From: Timema cristinae
Taxonomy: Eukaryota > Arthropoda > Insecta > Phasmatodea > Timematidae
Reading direction: 5' to 3'
Assembly (NCBI GenBank): GCA_039000515.1
Contig: JBCFYV010000001.1
Coordinates: 13,842,928-13,906,927 of the forward strand
DNA: 64,000 nucleotides
Shown: positions 35,600 to 46,353 of the stretch, piece after piece
Numbering within the stretch: position 1 is the first letter of the stretch
Layout: each line of letters opens with the position of its first letter
Position numbers and translations under genes: made by a program
Notes under the pieces: generated by a model
Database searches by the model: none
The model's input: only the letters and a program-made list of their open reading frames with translations
What the model was told of the DNA's origin: nothing

Positions 35600-36000
35600 A
35601 CTAATAATATTTAGCTATTAAATCTCTTTTTATCAGCCACATTTTCATATACGTTTTGAAAGCTGGTATGGTAACACTTTTTATCATAACCACCAACAAT
35701 ACTAATATACCTTCCAAGTTCTAACACACAGCATAGACGTGATAGACCTAAATATATTATAACATGGTTAAATCATTATATGTTCATTGTTTCAATAAAT
35801 ATGCAAATACTATTTATTATTATTATTATGCAAAAATTGAAATTATTTCTTGATAAAAAAAACAAATTTTTCAGATTAAAATTTCGATACCGATACCAAC
35901 AGTTATCGATACATTTCTTTCGATACTGGTACGGTATCGATATATTTCTTTCGATACTTTAAATGAGTACAGTATCGATACTTTTCTCTCGATACCACAA
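35600..36000. other. AT-rich sequence with clustered TATCGATA-type motifs
   Basis: Between 35885 and 35995 the words CGATACCGATAC, TTATCGATAC, GGTATCGATATA, AGTATCGATAC and TCGATACC follow one another. TATCGATA is the DREF/BEAF core in flies. Function here is unknown. Confidence 0.4.
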
Positions 36001-36004
36001 CCCT

Positions 36005-36860
36005 ATATGGATATAGTGTACCTGATTAATCAGGGATTCAAAGTTTGTTACACGGATAGTGTACCTGATTAACCAGGGATCCAGAGTTTGTTACATGGTT
36101 AGTATGCCTGACTAACCAGGGATCCAGGGTTTGTTACATGGATAAAGTGCTTGATTAACCAGGAATACAAGTTCGATACATGGATAAAGTGCCTTACTAA
36201 CCAGGAATCCATAGTTTGCTACACGGTTAGTGTGCCTGACTAACAAGGGATCCAGGGTTTGTTACATGGATAAAGTGCCTGACTAACCAGGGATACAAGG
36301 TTCGATGCATGGATAAAGGGCCTGACTAACCAGAAATACAGGGCTTAGGGTTTGTTATATTGATAGTGTGCCTGACTAGCCAGGGATCTAGGGATAGTTA
36401 CATGAATAGTGTGCCTGACTAACCAGGTATTCAAGGTTTGATACATGGATAAAGTGCCTGACTAACGAGATATCCAGGGATTCAATGTTGGTTACATGTA
36501 TAGTGTGCCTGACTAACCAGATATCCAGGATCCGGTGTTGGTTACATGTATAGTGTGCCTGAATAACCAAGGATCTAGGATTTGTTACATGGCTAAGTGT
36601 GCCTGAATAATCAAAGATCTAGGGTTTGTTACATGGACAATGTGCCTGAATAACCAAGGCTCTAGGGTTTGCTACATTAACAATGTGCCTGAATAACCAT
36701 TGATCTAGGGTTTGTTACATGGACAGTGTGCCTGAATAACCAAGGATCTAGGTTTGCTACATTAACAATGTGCCTGAATAACCATTGATCTAGGGTTTGT
36801 TACATGGACAGTGTGCCTGAATAACCAAGGATCTAGGGTTTGTTACATGGCTAGTGTATT
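36005..36860. repeat. Minisatellite, about 43-bp unit, about 20 copies
   Basis: Core GTGCCTGAATAACCAAGGAT then CTAGGGTTTGTTACATGG. The left half is more diverged than the right. Confidence 0.93.
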
Positions 36861-37200
36861 CCTACCACTCAAAGCCACTGTTCATCCTGGCTGTTGATAA
36901 GTCACTTTGTAATTAGTACTCAGACATTCGCAAAAAATAAGATTTTTTTTTGTGAAATATATATTTTTTTAATAAAATATTATACATTTTTTTAAATTTC
37001 TGAATTATTGTGAATCTAATTATTATCTCATAGTTTATGGTGCAAACATATACATTTGCACAACCTCCCATAATAACAACCATCAAACTTAACAATAAAT
37101 AAAACTACCAGAGTTGGATTCAAACAGAACCACTGGAGGTGGGAACACGTTATATTGTTACGTCTGTAGTTTGTCCTCTGTTTCAGCTTCCCTCGCTGTC

Positions 37201-37417
37201 CTCACTTTATTATTATCTTCTCTAGCAGTTCATCTGTTCTCTGTCCTGAAAGTTCATCTGTTCTCTGTCCTGACAGTTCATCTGTTCTCTGTCCTGGCAG
37301 TTCATCTGTTCTCTGTCCTGGTAGTTCATCTCTCCTCTGTCCTGGTAGTTGTTGCTTTGTACAATACATCCCACATCCGGGGGGCTTGGCCCCTGATACT
37401 GTCCTGCTCTTTCTTCG
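37201..37417 (-). other. 3'UTR with 24-bp repeat and poly(A) signal of the secreted Ser/Pro-rich gene
   Basis: Downstream of the stop codon the - strand carries about six copies of a 24-bp unit (core GGACAGAGAACAGATGAACT) at about 37205-37350. AATAAA follows immediately on the - strand (TTTATT at about 37206). This is the expected place for a cleavage signal, so the transcript probably ends near 37180. The repeat continues the pattern of arrays embedded in transcribed sequence. Confidence 0.45.
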
Positions 37418-39232
37418 CTAATGGTGGGACCTTACTTCTTCCTGGTAGGGCCTCACTTCCTCCTGGTAAGGCCTTACTTTCTCCTGGTTTTGCCTCATTT
37501 CCTCCTTTTGAGGCCTCACGTCCTCCTTATGTGGTATAACCTCCTCCTTGGGGGGCCTCACTTCCTCCTTATGGGACATTACGTCCTCCTTATGGGAACT
37601 CACGTCCTCCTGGTGAGATTTCACTTCCTCCTTGTGGGGCCTCATGTCCTCCTTAAGGAGTCTCACGTCCTCTTTAAGAAGCCTCACGTCTTCCTTAATG
37701 AGCCTCATGTCCTCCATGTGTGGCCTCACTACCTCCTTTTGGGTTCTCATTTCCAACTGGTGCGGGCTCACGTTCTCATTGTTGGGCCTCACCACCTCCT
37801 TTTGGGGCCTCACTTCCTCCTTGTGGGGCCTCCTCCCCGGTGGCGCTGGGGTTGACGCCAATAACAGAATTGTCTCGGCCCCAATCATCAAAGACTCGTT
37901 GTATTCTCGGACCGGAAGTGGTCCTCTGGAAGGTTTCTCAGCTTTCTCTCCTGATTGGGTGTCCTTGCTCTCAATTTTCTGTTCCAAGGGTGGTCTGTGG
38001 GTGGTGTTTCCAGGGGGAGTTTCATCTTCGACTCCTGAGAGTCTAGTTTTGTTCTGTTCGGATTGGCTCAGCGTCACGGAGCTCTGGTCTCCTCTTTCTG
38101 TGGTCTCAGAAGATGACGGACCCTTCGGGGACAGGAGGGGCGTGCTTCTGTTGCCGTGAGTCTCCGGATCTGCTACCTGGGGCTTTAGATGTTCCTCTAT
38201 CCATGGCTCAGGAGAGTCTCGCGAGGAGTTCCCGATAACCTCCTGAGGAGGAGGAGGAAGCTCCCATCTCACAGAATGGTCGTTACTGGAAGCAGACATA
38301 TCTAGATCGACATCACTTTCCACGAATATATGGTTCCCGGGGTCCCGCTGAGACGGGACGGAGGGAAATCCCATCTCTGCCGTGTGTTTCCAGAAGCTCG
38401 GACCACTCTGTGAATGAGGGGGTGTGAAGTGTGAGGGTTCTCTAGACTCTTTTGGAGGTCTCAGGGAGTCCTTCTTCACCAGTACCGTCGTAAGGGAGGG
38501 TCGCTTAGTGCTCTTATGTCGGGTGGGGGGCTCTCCGTAGGATGCTCCAGGTGCCTCATAGGGTGCTCCTGGCTTCACCGAGGGTATTCCTAACTCCTCA
38601 TCTGATGCTCGTGGTGCCTCATTGGGCGCAGGGGTGATGAACATGGTGGAACTGTCGACAGGCCGAGGACTGGGAGGGTTAGTCCTGGGCCGGAAGGGGC
38701 TTGTGTCAAGGCTATCAACCGGATAACTGAGGTCGCCGTCAGAGTCAGAGTGAGGTGGAACAAGAAAGTGCTGGGTGTTGGATGACGCCTCTGAAAAGGG
38801 TGTCCATGTGTCGAGGGTGTTACGAAACGGCCTTGTGTTCTGCGGATTGACACTGCCGGATACCTCGCGATGGTTGTCGACCGACCCAGGTGGGGTTTGC
38901 CAGAAATCCTTCACCTCCACTTCCTGTGAGCGGATCACCTCGACGGAGGTCTGAGGCCGGCCGGTGTTTCCTCTGACGTAGCTGTTGGAGGCTCTGGGGA
39001 TGCTGCTCTGCGTGACCATGGGTGAGGGACTGATCGGGGATATCCCATCACGTGGGCCCTCCGATACAGGGATGCTCTTGAAGAACTCTACAGTAGCGTC
39101 CCCGGCAAGATCAGGACTGGGTTCGTGACCCCAGTGGATGTTGGAGGTTGTAGGTCTCAATCTGATGTCATCTTGGGACCGATACTTCCAGTGCTGCTGG
39201 TCTCCGCTGGTCTTCCTATCCCGCCATGACAC
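37418..39232 (-). CDS. Secreted Ser/Pro-rich protein with C-terminal heptad repeat, last coding exon
   Basis: This single open frame of 604 codons follows a 3' splice site GTTTCCCACAG at 39233 and begins VSWRDRKTSGDQQHWKYR in phase 0. The first 470 or so residues are hydrophilic and rich in Ser, Pro, Glu and Asp, with N-x-S/T sequons (GNRST, QNKT, GNTT, YNES), consistent with a secreted protein. The last 140 or so residues are about 20 copies of a 7-residue repeat of the form K-E-E/D-V-R-P-H, encoded by a 21-bp coding minisatellite. The frame stops at 37418-37420. The 3'UTR contains a 24-bp tandem repeat and a poly(A) signal AATAAA near 37206 (TTTATT on + strand). Upstream lies an array resembling the acceptor boundary. 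With the exons at 48142 and 48438 the protein would be about 685 aa. Function is unknown. The length and bias of the frame make it a real exon with good confidence. Confidence 0.75.
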   Translation of the reverse strand: MSWRDRKTSGDQQHWKYRSQDDIRLRPTTSNIHWGHEPSPDLAGDATVEFFKSIPVSEGPRDGISPISPSPMVTQSSIPRASNSYVRGNTGRPQTSVEVIRSQEVEVKDFWQTPPGSVDNHREVSGSVNPQNTRPFRNTLDTWTPFSEASSNTQHFLVPPHSDSDGDLSYPVDSLDTSPFRPRTNPPSPRPVDSSTMFITPAPNEAPRASDEELGIPSVKPGAPYEAPGASYGEPPTRHKSTKRPSLTTVLVKKDSLRPPKESREPSHFTPPHSQSGPSFWKHTAEMGFPSVPSQRDPGNHIFVESDVDLDMSASSNDHSVRWELPPPPQEVIGNSSRDSPEPWIEEHLKPQVADPETHGNRSTPLLSPKGPSSSETTERGDQSSVTLSQSEQNKTRLSGVEDETPPGNTTHRPPLEQKIESKDTQSGEKAEKPSRGPLPVREYNESLMIGAETILLLASTPAPPGRRPHKEEVRPQKEVVRPNNENVSPHQLEMRTQKEVVRPHMEDMRLIKEDVRLLKEDVRLLKEDMRPHKEEVKSHQEDVSSHKEDVMSHKEEVRPPKEEVIPHKEDVRPQKEEMRQNQEKVRPYQEEVRPYQEEVRSHH

Positions 39233-39239
39233 CTGTGGG

Positions 39240-40110
39240 AAACACGACATTACTTGTAGGCAACATGACATTACTTGCAGGCAACAGCGTATTACTTTTA
39301 GGCATCATTACATTACTTGCAGGCAGGATGATATTACATGCAGGCAACATGGCATTACTTTTAAGCATCATTACATTACTTGCAGGCAGCACAGCACTAG
39401 TTGTAAGCAACATTACATTACTTGCAGGCAACATGATATTAATTATAGGCAACATGGCATTACTTGCAGACAACATGACATTACTTGTAAGCAGCATGGC
39501 ATTACATGCAGGCAACATTATATTACTTGTAGGGAACATTACATTACTTGCAAGTAACACGACATTACTTGTAAGCAACACATTACTTGCAGACAACATG
39601 GCATTAATTATAAGCAACACGACATTACTTGCAGACATGATATTACTTGTAGGCAACACGACATTACTTGCAGACAACATGATATTACTTGCAGGCAACA
39701 TGGTATTACTTGAATACAACATGGCATTACTTGTAGGCAACATGCCATTACTTGTAGGCAACATATTACTTGTAAGAAACATTATTATAGACAGCATTAC
39801 ATTATTTGCAAGCAACATGATGTTACTTGTAGGCAACATGGCATTACTTTTAGGCAACATGGTATTACTTGAAGGGAACATTACATTACTTGAAAGTAAC
39901 ACGACATTACTTGCAGACAACATGATATTACTTGTAGGCAACATGGCATTACTTGCAGACATCATGGCATTACTTGTAGACAACACGATATTACTTGCAG
40001 ACAACATTATATTACTTGTAGGCAACACGACAATACTTGCAGACAACATTATATTACTTTCAGGCAACATTACACTACTTGTAGGCAGCACGACACTCCG
40101 TGCAGGCAAC
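39240..40110 (-). repeat. Minisatellite, 21-bp unit, about 41 copies, acceptor-type
   Basis: On the - strand the core is AATGTCATGTTGCCTGCAAG. The true acceptor reads GTCGTGTTTCCCACAG then GTGTCATGG, so the unit resembles the boundary with the AG changed to AA in most copies. It ends 7 nt from the last exon of the secreted-protein gene. Confidence 0.9.
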
Positions 40111-40324
40111 ACATCGGTACAGAGTACCAGTGGAACAGTTTCAAGTTGTTAGATAACTCTGCAAGGAGCTGTACAGACAGGAGGGGGGGGGGGAAGCGTG
40201 TAGTGAGCGGACGTCCTAATTCCATCGTTTATAAAACAGTAAACAAGTAGACGAGACCAGAAGCAGAACAATTGTGGGGTAGTTGATTGACCGTCGGTCA
40301 GGGTGACGTCACAAGGGCAGAGTC

Positions 40325-41400
40325 TTGGGAACCAGGGAGCGGAGTCCTGAACTGTATCTTGGGAACTAAGGGGTGGAGTCCTGGACATTATCTAGGAAAA
40401 TATGAGGAGAGTTCTGGACATTATCTAGGAAAATATGAGAAGAGTGCTAGACATTATTTAGGAAATTATGAGGAGAGTTCTGGACATTATCTAGGAAAAT
40501 ATGAGGAGAGTTCCGGACATTATCTAGGAAAATATGAGGGGAGTTCTAGACATTATCTAGGAAAGTATGAGGAGAGTTCTGGACATTATCTAGGAAAATA
40601 TGAGGAGAGTTCTGGACATTATCTAGGAAAATATGAGGAGAGTTCTGGACATTATCTAGGAAAATATGAGGAGAGTTCTAGACATTATTTAGGAAATTAT
40701 GAGGAGAGTTCTGGACATTATCTAGGAAAATATGAGGAGAGTTCTAGACATTATCTAGGAAAATATGAGGAGAGTTCTGGACATTATCTAGGAAAATATG
40801 AGGAGAGTTCTAGACATTATTTAGGAAATTATGAGGAGAGTTCTGGACATTATCTAGGAAAATATGAGGAGAGTTCTAGACATTATCTAGGAAAATATGA
40901 GGGGAGTTCTAGACATTATCTAGGAAAATATGAGGAGAGTTCCGGACATTATCTAGGAAAATATGAGGGGAGTTCTAGACATTATCTAGGAAAATATGAG
41001 GAGAGTTCCGGACATTATCTAGGAAAATATGAGGGGAGTTCTAGACATTATCTAGGAAAGTATGAGGAGAGTTCTGGACATTATCTAGGAAAATATGAGG
41101 AGAGTTCTGGACATTATCTAGGATAATATGAGGGGAGTTCTAGACATTATCTAGGAAATTATGAGGAGAGTTCTGGACATTATCTAGGAAAATATGAGGA
41201 GAGTTCCGGACATTATCTAGGAAAATATGAGGAGAGTTCCGGACATTATCTAGGAAAATATGAGCAGAGTTCCGGACATTATCTAGGAAAATATGAGGGG
41301 AGTTCTAGACATTATCTAGGAAAGTATGAGGAGAGTTCTGGACATTATCTAGGGAACAAGGGGACAGAGTTATGAACAATGTGTTGGGAACCAGGGGGCC
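40325..41400. repeat. Minisatellite, 33-bp unit, about 31 copies
   Basis: Core CTGGACATTATCTAGGAAAA then TATGAGGAGAGTT. Edge copies (GGGAACTAAGGGGTGGAGTC) are strongly diverged. The spurious + frame repeats YLGKYEESSGH. Confidence 0.95.
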
Positions 41401-41481
41401 CTCCTACACCCAGTGAGGGTAAGAAGGAGCCACCCTGGTCCCAGGGAGAGTGATAAGGGGACCTCCTCAGTTTGTCAGCCC
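41345..41481 (-). CDS. Candidate terminal exon overlapping the edge of the 33-bp array
   Basis: An acceptor CTGACTTACAG is followed by two bases and an open frame of 44 codons (ADKLRRSPYHSPWDQGG, later GGPPGSQHIVHNSVPLFPR) ending at TAA. The stop lies inside the first 33-bp repeat unit, whose core on this strand is CCTAGATAATGTCC. The array would thus start at the end of the coding sequence. It sits inside the proposed 8.9-kb intron of the secreted-protein gene and could be an alternative last exon, or a chance frame. Confidence 0.22.
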
Positions 41482-41505
41482 CTGTAAGTCAGTGGAGCAC
41501 TGTAA

Positions 41506-41674
41506 TTGTTACTTTCTGATGTGTTCATTTCCACACACCCTCATGTTTGTAACTTCCTGTTCTACCCGTCACTGTGGGAACAACTGAGCATCACTCGGCG
41601 TACATTCATACACAGCTTGAAGCTCACTTCAATTAGATATCTAGCTACCGTGCTCACAGTAATGTTTGAAGCGC
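41506..41674. other. Open frames on both strands at the left edge of the 83-bp array; strand unresolved
   Basis: On the - strand, an acceptor-like CGTATCTAG is followed by 36 codons (ASNITVSTVARYLIEVSF and onward) and TAG at 41562-41564. On the + strand, a frame from 41506 (SDVFISTHPHVCNFLFYP and onward) runs to a possible donor ACA|GTAATG near 41658. Both boundaries are echoed in the 83-bp unit, so the array was built on this sequence whichever strand codes. I cannot choose between them. Confidence 0.2.
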
Positions 41675-44600
41675 CTAGATACGACAGTATCAGCAACCAG
41701 CGAGACAGCTCTACTAGACCTGGTTGTATAACCTACTTTAGTAATGTTTGAAAACTCCTAGAGGTGACAGTATCAGCAACCAGCAAGACAGCTGTACTAG
41801 ACCTGGTTGTATAACCTACTTTAGTAATGTTTGAAAACTCCTAGAGGTGACAGTATCAGCAACCAGCGAGACAGCTCTACTAGACCTGGTTGTATAACCT
41901 ACTTTAGTAATGTTTGAAAGTTCCTAGAGGTGACAGTATCAGCAACCAGCGAGACAGCTCTACTAGACCTGGTTGTATAACCTACTTTAGTAATGTTTGA
42001 AAACTCCTAGAGGTGACAGTATCAGCAACCAGCGAGACAGCTCTACTAGACCTGGTTGTATAACCTACTTTAGTAATGTTTGAAAGTTCCTAGAGGTGAC
42101 AGTATCAGCAACCAGCGAGACAGCTCTACTAGACCTGGTTGTATAACCTACTTTAGTAATGTTTGAAAGTTCCTAGAGGTGACAGTATCAGCAACCAGCG
42201 AGACAGCTCTACTAGACCTGGTTGTATAACCTACTTTAGTAATGTTTGAAAACTCCTAGAGGTGACAGTATCAGCAACCAGCAAGACAGCTGTACTAGAC
42301 CTGGTTGTATAACCTACTTTAGTAATGTTTGAAAACTCCTAGAGGTGACAGTATCAGCAACCAGCGAGACAGCTCTACTAGACCTGGTTGTATAACCTAC
42401 TTTAGTAATGTTTGAAAGTTCCTAGAGGTGACAGTATCAGCAACCAGTGAGACAGCTCTACTAGACCTGGTTGTATAACCTACTTTAGTAATGTTTGAAA
42501 ACTCCTAGAGGTGACAGTATCATCAACCAGCGAGACAGCTCTACTAGACCTGGTTGTATAACCTACTTTAGTAATGTTTGAAAACTCCTAGAGGTGACAG
42601 TATCAGCAACCAGCGAGACAGCTCTACTAGACCTGGTTGTATAACCTACTTTAGTAATGTTTGAAAACTCCTAGAGGTGACAGTATCATCAACCAGCGAG
42701 ACAGCTCTACTAGACCTGGTTGTATAACCTACTTTAGTAATGTTTGAAAACTCCTAGAGGTGACAGTATCAGCAACCAGCGAGACAGCTCTACTAGACCT
42801 GGTTGTATAACCTACTTTAGTAATGTTTGAAAACTCCTAGAGGTGACAGTATCAGCAACCAGCAAGACAGCTGTACTAGACCTGGTTGTATAACCTACTT
42901 TAGTAATGTTTGAAAACTCCTAGAGGTGACAGTATCAGCAACCAGCAAGACAGCTCTACTAGACCTGGTTGTATAACCTACTTTAGTAATGTTTGAAAAC
43001 TCCTAGAGGTGACAGTATCAGCAACCAGCAAGACAGCTCTACTAGACCTGGTTGTATAACCTACTTTAGTAATGTTTGAAAACTCCTAGAGGTGACAGTA
43101 TCAGCAACCAGCGAGACAGCTCTACTAGACCTGGTTGTATAACCTACTTTAGTAATGTTTGAAAACTCCTAGAGGTGACAGTATCAGCAACCAGCGAGAC
43201 AGCTCTACTAGACCTGGTTGTATAACCTACTTTAGTAATGTTTGAAAACTCCTAGAGGTGACAGTATCAGCAACCAGCAAGACAGCTCTACTAGACCTGG
43301 TTGTATAACCTACTTTAGTAATGTTTGAAAACTCCTAGAGGTGACAGTATTAGCAACCAGCGAGACAGCTCTACTAGACCTGGTTGTATAACCTACTTTA
43401 GTAATGTTTGAAAGTTCCTAGAGGTGACAGTATCAGCAACCAGCGAGACAGCTCTACTAGACCTGGTTGTATAACCTACTTTAGTAATGTTTGAAAGTTC
43501 CTAGAGGTGACAGTATCAGCAACCAGCGAGACAGCTCTACTAGACCTGGTTGTATAACCTACTTTAGTAATGTTTGAAAGTTCCTAGAGGTGACAGTATC
43601 AGCAACCAGCAAGACAGCTCTACTAGACCTGGTTGTATAACCTACTTTAGTAATGTTTGAAAGTTCCTAGAGGTGACAGTATCAGCAACCAGTGAGACAG
43701 CTCTACTAGACCTGGTTGTATAACCTACTTTAGTAATGTTTGAAAGTTCCTAGAGGTGACAGTATCAGCAACCAGCGAGACAGCTCTACTAGACCTGGTT
43801 GTATAACCTACTTTAGTAATGTTTGAAAACTCCTAGAGGTGACAGTATCAGCAACCAGCGAGACAGCTCTACTAGACCTGGTTGTATAACCTACTTTAGT
43901 AATGTTTGAAAACTCCTAGAGGTGACAGTATCAGCAACCAGCGAGACAGCTCTACTAGACCTGGTTGTATAACCTACTTTAGTAATGTTTGAAAACTCCT
44001 AGAGGTGACAGTATCAGCAACCAGCGAGACAGCTCTACTAGACCTGGTTGTATAACCTACTTTAGTAATGTTTGAAAACTCCTAGAGGTGACAGTATCAG
44101 CAACCAGCGAGACAGCTCTACTAGACCTGGTTGTATAACCTACTTTAGTAATGTTTGAAAACTCCTAGAGGTGACAGTATCAGCAACCAGCGAGACAGCT
44201 CTACTAGACCTGGTTGTATAACCTACTTTAGTAATGTTTGAAAACTCCTAGAGGTGACAGTATCAGCAACCAGCGAGACAGCTCTACTAGACCTGGTTGT
44301 ATAACCTACTTTAGTAATGTTTGAAAACTCCTAGAGGTGACAGTATCAGCAACCAGCGAGACAGCTCTACTAGACCTGGTTGTATAACCTACTTTAGTAA
44401 TGTTTGAAAGTTCCTAGAGGTGACAGTATCAGCAACCAGCGAGACAGCTCTACTAGACCTGGTTGTATAACCTACTTTAGTAATGTTTGAAAGTTCCTAG
44501 AGGTGACAGTATCAGCAACCAGCGAGACAGCTCTACTAGACCTGGTTGTATAACCTACTTTAGTAATGTTTGAAAACTCCTAGAGGTGACAGTATCAGCA

Positions 44601-45235
44601 ACCAGCAAGACAGCTCTACTAGACCTGGTTGTATAACCTACTTTAGTAATGTTTGAAAACTCCTAGAGGTGACAGTATCAGCAACCAGCAAGACAGCTCT
44701 ACTAGACCTGGTTGTATAACCTACTTTAGTAATGTTTGAAAACTCCTAGAGGTGACAGTATCAGCAACCAGCGAGACAGCTCTACTAGACCTGGTTGTAT
44801 AACCTACTTTAGTAATGTTTGAAAGTTCCTAGAGGTGACAGTATCAGCAACCAGCGAGACAGCTCTACTAGACCTGGTTGTATAACCTACTTTAGTAATG
44901 TTTGAAAGTTCCTAGAGGTGACAGTATCAGCAACCAGCAAGACAGCTCTACTAGACCTGGTTGTATAACCTACTTTAGTAATGTTTGAAAACTCCTAGAG
45001 GTGACAGTATCAGCAACCAGCGAGACAGCTCTACTAGACCTGGTTGTATAACCTACTTTAGTAATGTTTGAAAGTTCCTAGAGGTGACAGTATCAGCAAC
45101 CAGCGAGACAGCTCTACTAGACCTGGTTGTATAACCTACTTTAGTAATGTTTGAAAACTCCTAGAGGTGACAGTATCAGCAACCAGCGAGACAGCTCTAC
45201 TAGACCTGGTTGTATAACCTACTTTAGTAATGTTT
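41660..45235. repeat. Minisatellite, 83-bp unit, about 43 copies
   Basis: Core GTGACAGTATCAGCAACCAG, CGAGACAGCTCTACTAGACC, TGGTTGTATAACCTACTTTA. This is one of the two longest arrays in the window. Copies are almost identical, differing mainly at GCGAG/GCAAG and AAACTCC/AGTTCC, so amplification was recent. It lies in the long intron of the secreted-protein gene. Confidence 0.98.
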
Positions 45236-45511
45236 CACAGGGAAAGTGTATATGCCATTTCTCTCTTTCCTTCAAACAATTGTCGTTAAAAACCAACTTG
45301 GTTCCACCTCGTCAGACCGTGTCTAATAGCGCTCACGTTTGGCTCTACTGAGAATGGTCATGGCCTCGACCTCCTTCTGGAAAGAACTGGAAAAAATTGT
45401 TATCATGTGTTACACGTGACGCTCAACAAGGAGGCGGGGTAATAGCTTATTATTACTGCTCGTTCAGGGTAAGGAAAAGCCCCTCTTGTTATTTCCCCTG
45501 ATCAAAAGACA

Positions 45512-45770
45512 ATCACCCGCTTCGGTGGCCGCGTGGTCTAACGTGCTACTCTCGTGTTGGACTAGACTACCGAAGACGGAAAGATCATGGTTGGATCCCG
45601 GTCGGGTGAACTGAGTTTTTCTTAAATGGTTTTCCACCCTCTCTCCACGCAAATACTGGTGCATTTCCTCTAAATTAAGTATTTCTAATTCCTGACCCAT
45701 TGGTGTAATTAGTACTGTACATAGGCGTATACCCAAACGGGTAGTAAGACATTGTGCTAAAAAAATATAT
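45512..45770 (+). repeat. SINE family B inserted in the edge of the 36-bp array
   Basis: CCCGCTTCGGTGGCCGCGTG to AGTAAGACATTGTGCTAAA. One diverged 36-bp unit (CCCTCTTGTTATTTCCCCTG) lies on its left and the main array on its right, so the insertion split the array. Confidence 0.8.
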
Positions 45771-45777
45771 AAAGATA

Positions 45778-46275
45778 ACACATCCTCTTTGTTCCCCTGA
45801 GCTGAAGACAGTGAAAAGCACCTCTTGTTCCCCTGTTCTGAAGACAGTGAAAAGCACTCTTGTTCCCCTGTTCTGAAGACAGTGAAAAGCACCTCTTGTT
45901 CCCCTGTTCTGAAGACAGTGAAAAGCACTTCTTGTTCCCTGTTTTTGAAGACAGTGAAAATCACCTCTTGTTCCCCTGTTCTGAAGACAGTGAAAAAGGC
46001 ACATCTTGTTCCCCTGTTCTGAAGACAGTGAAAAGTACACTACCTTGTTTCCCTGTTCTGAAGACAGTGAAAAGCACCTCTTGTTCCCCTGTTCTGAAGA
46101 CAGTGAAAAGCACCTCCTGCTCCCCTGTTCTGAAGACAGTGAAAAGCACCTCTTGTTCCCCTGTTCTGAAGACAGTGAAAAGCACATCTTGTTCCCCTGT
46201 TCTGAAGACAGTGAAAAGCACCTCCTGTTTCCCCTGTTTGTTTAAGACAGTGAAAAGCACCTCCTGTTCCCCTGT
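45778..46275. repeat. Minisatellite, 36-bp unit, about 14 copies
   Basis: Core CACCTCTTGTTCCCCTGTTC then TGAAGACAGTGAAAAG. A SINE separates one more unit at 45478. The - strand unit has an acceptor-like CACTGTCTTCAG and a GAG|GTGC. Confidence 0.94.
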
Positions 46276-46353
46276 TGGAATCTAACGATGTCCCCTCAAA
46301 ATGAGTTTTTTAAGAACCGCGTCTTACTACCCGTTCGGTTCATACCACGGCCG

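Noticed and set aside
40287..41126. 279-codon frame repeating YLGKYEESSGH
   Set aside because: 33-bp minisatellite read in frame. Diverged edge units do not extend a plausible protein.
41660..45235. Centromeric satellite
   Set aside because: Only about 3.6 kb long, inside an apparent intron between exons of one gene, and surrounded by unrelated short arrays.
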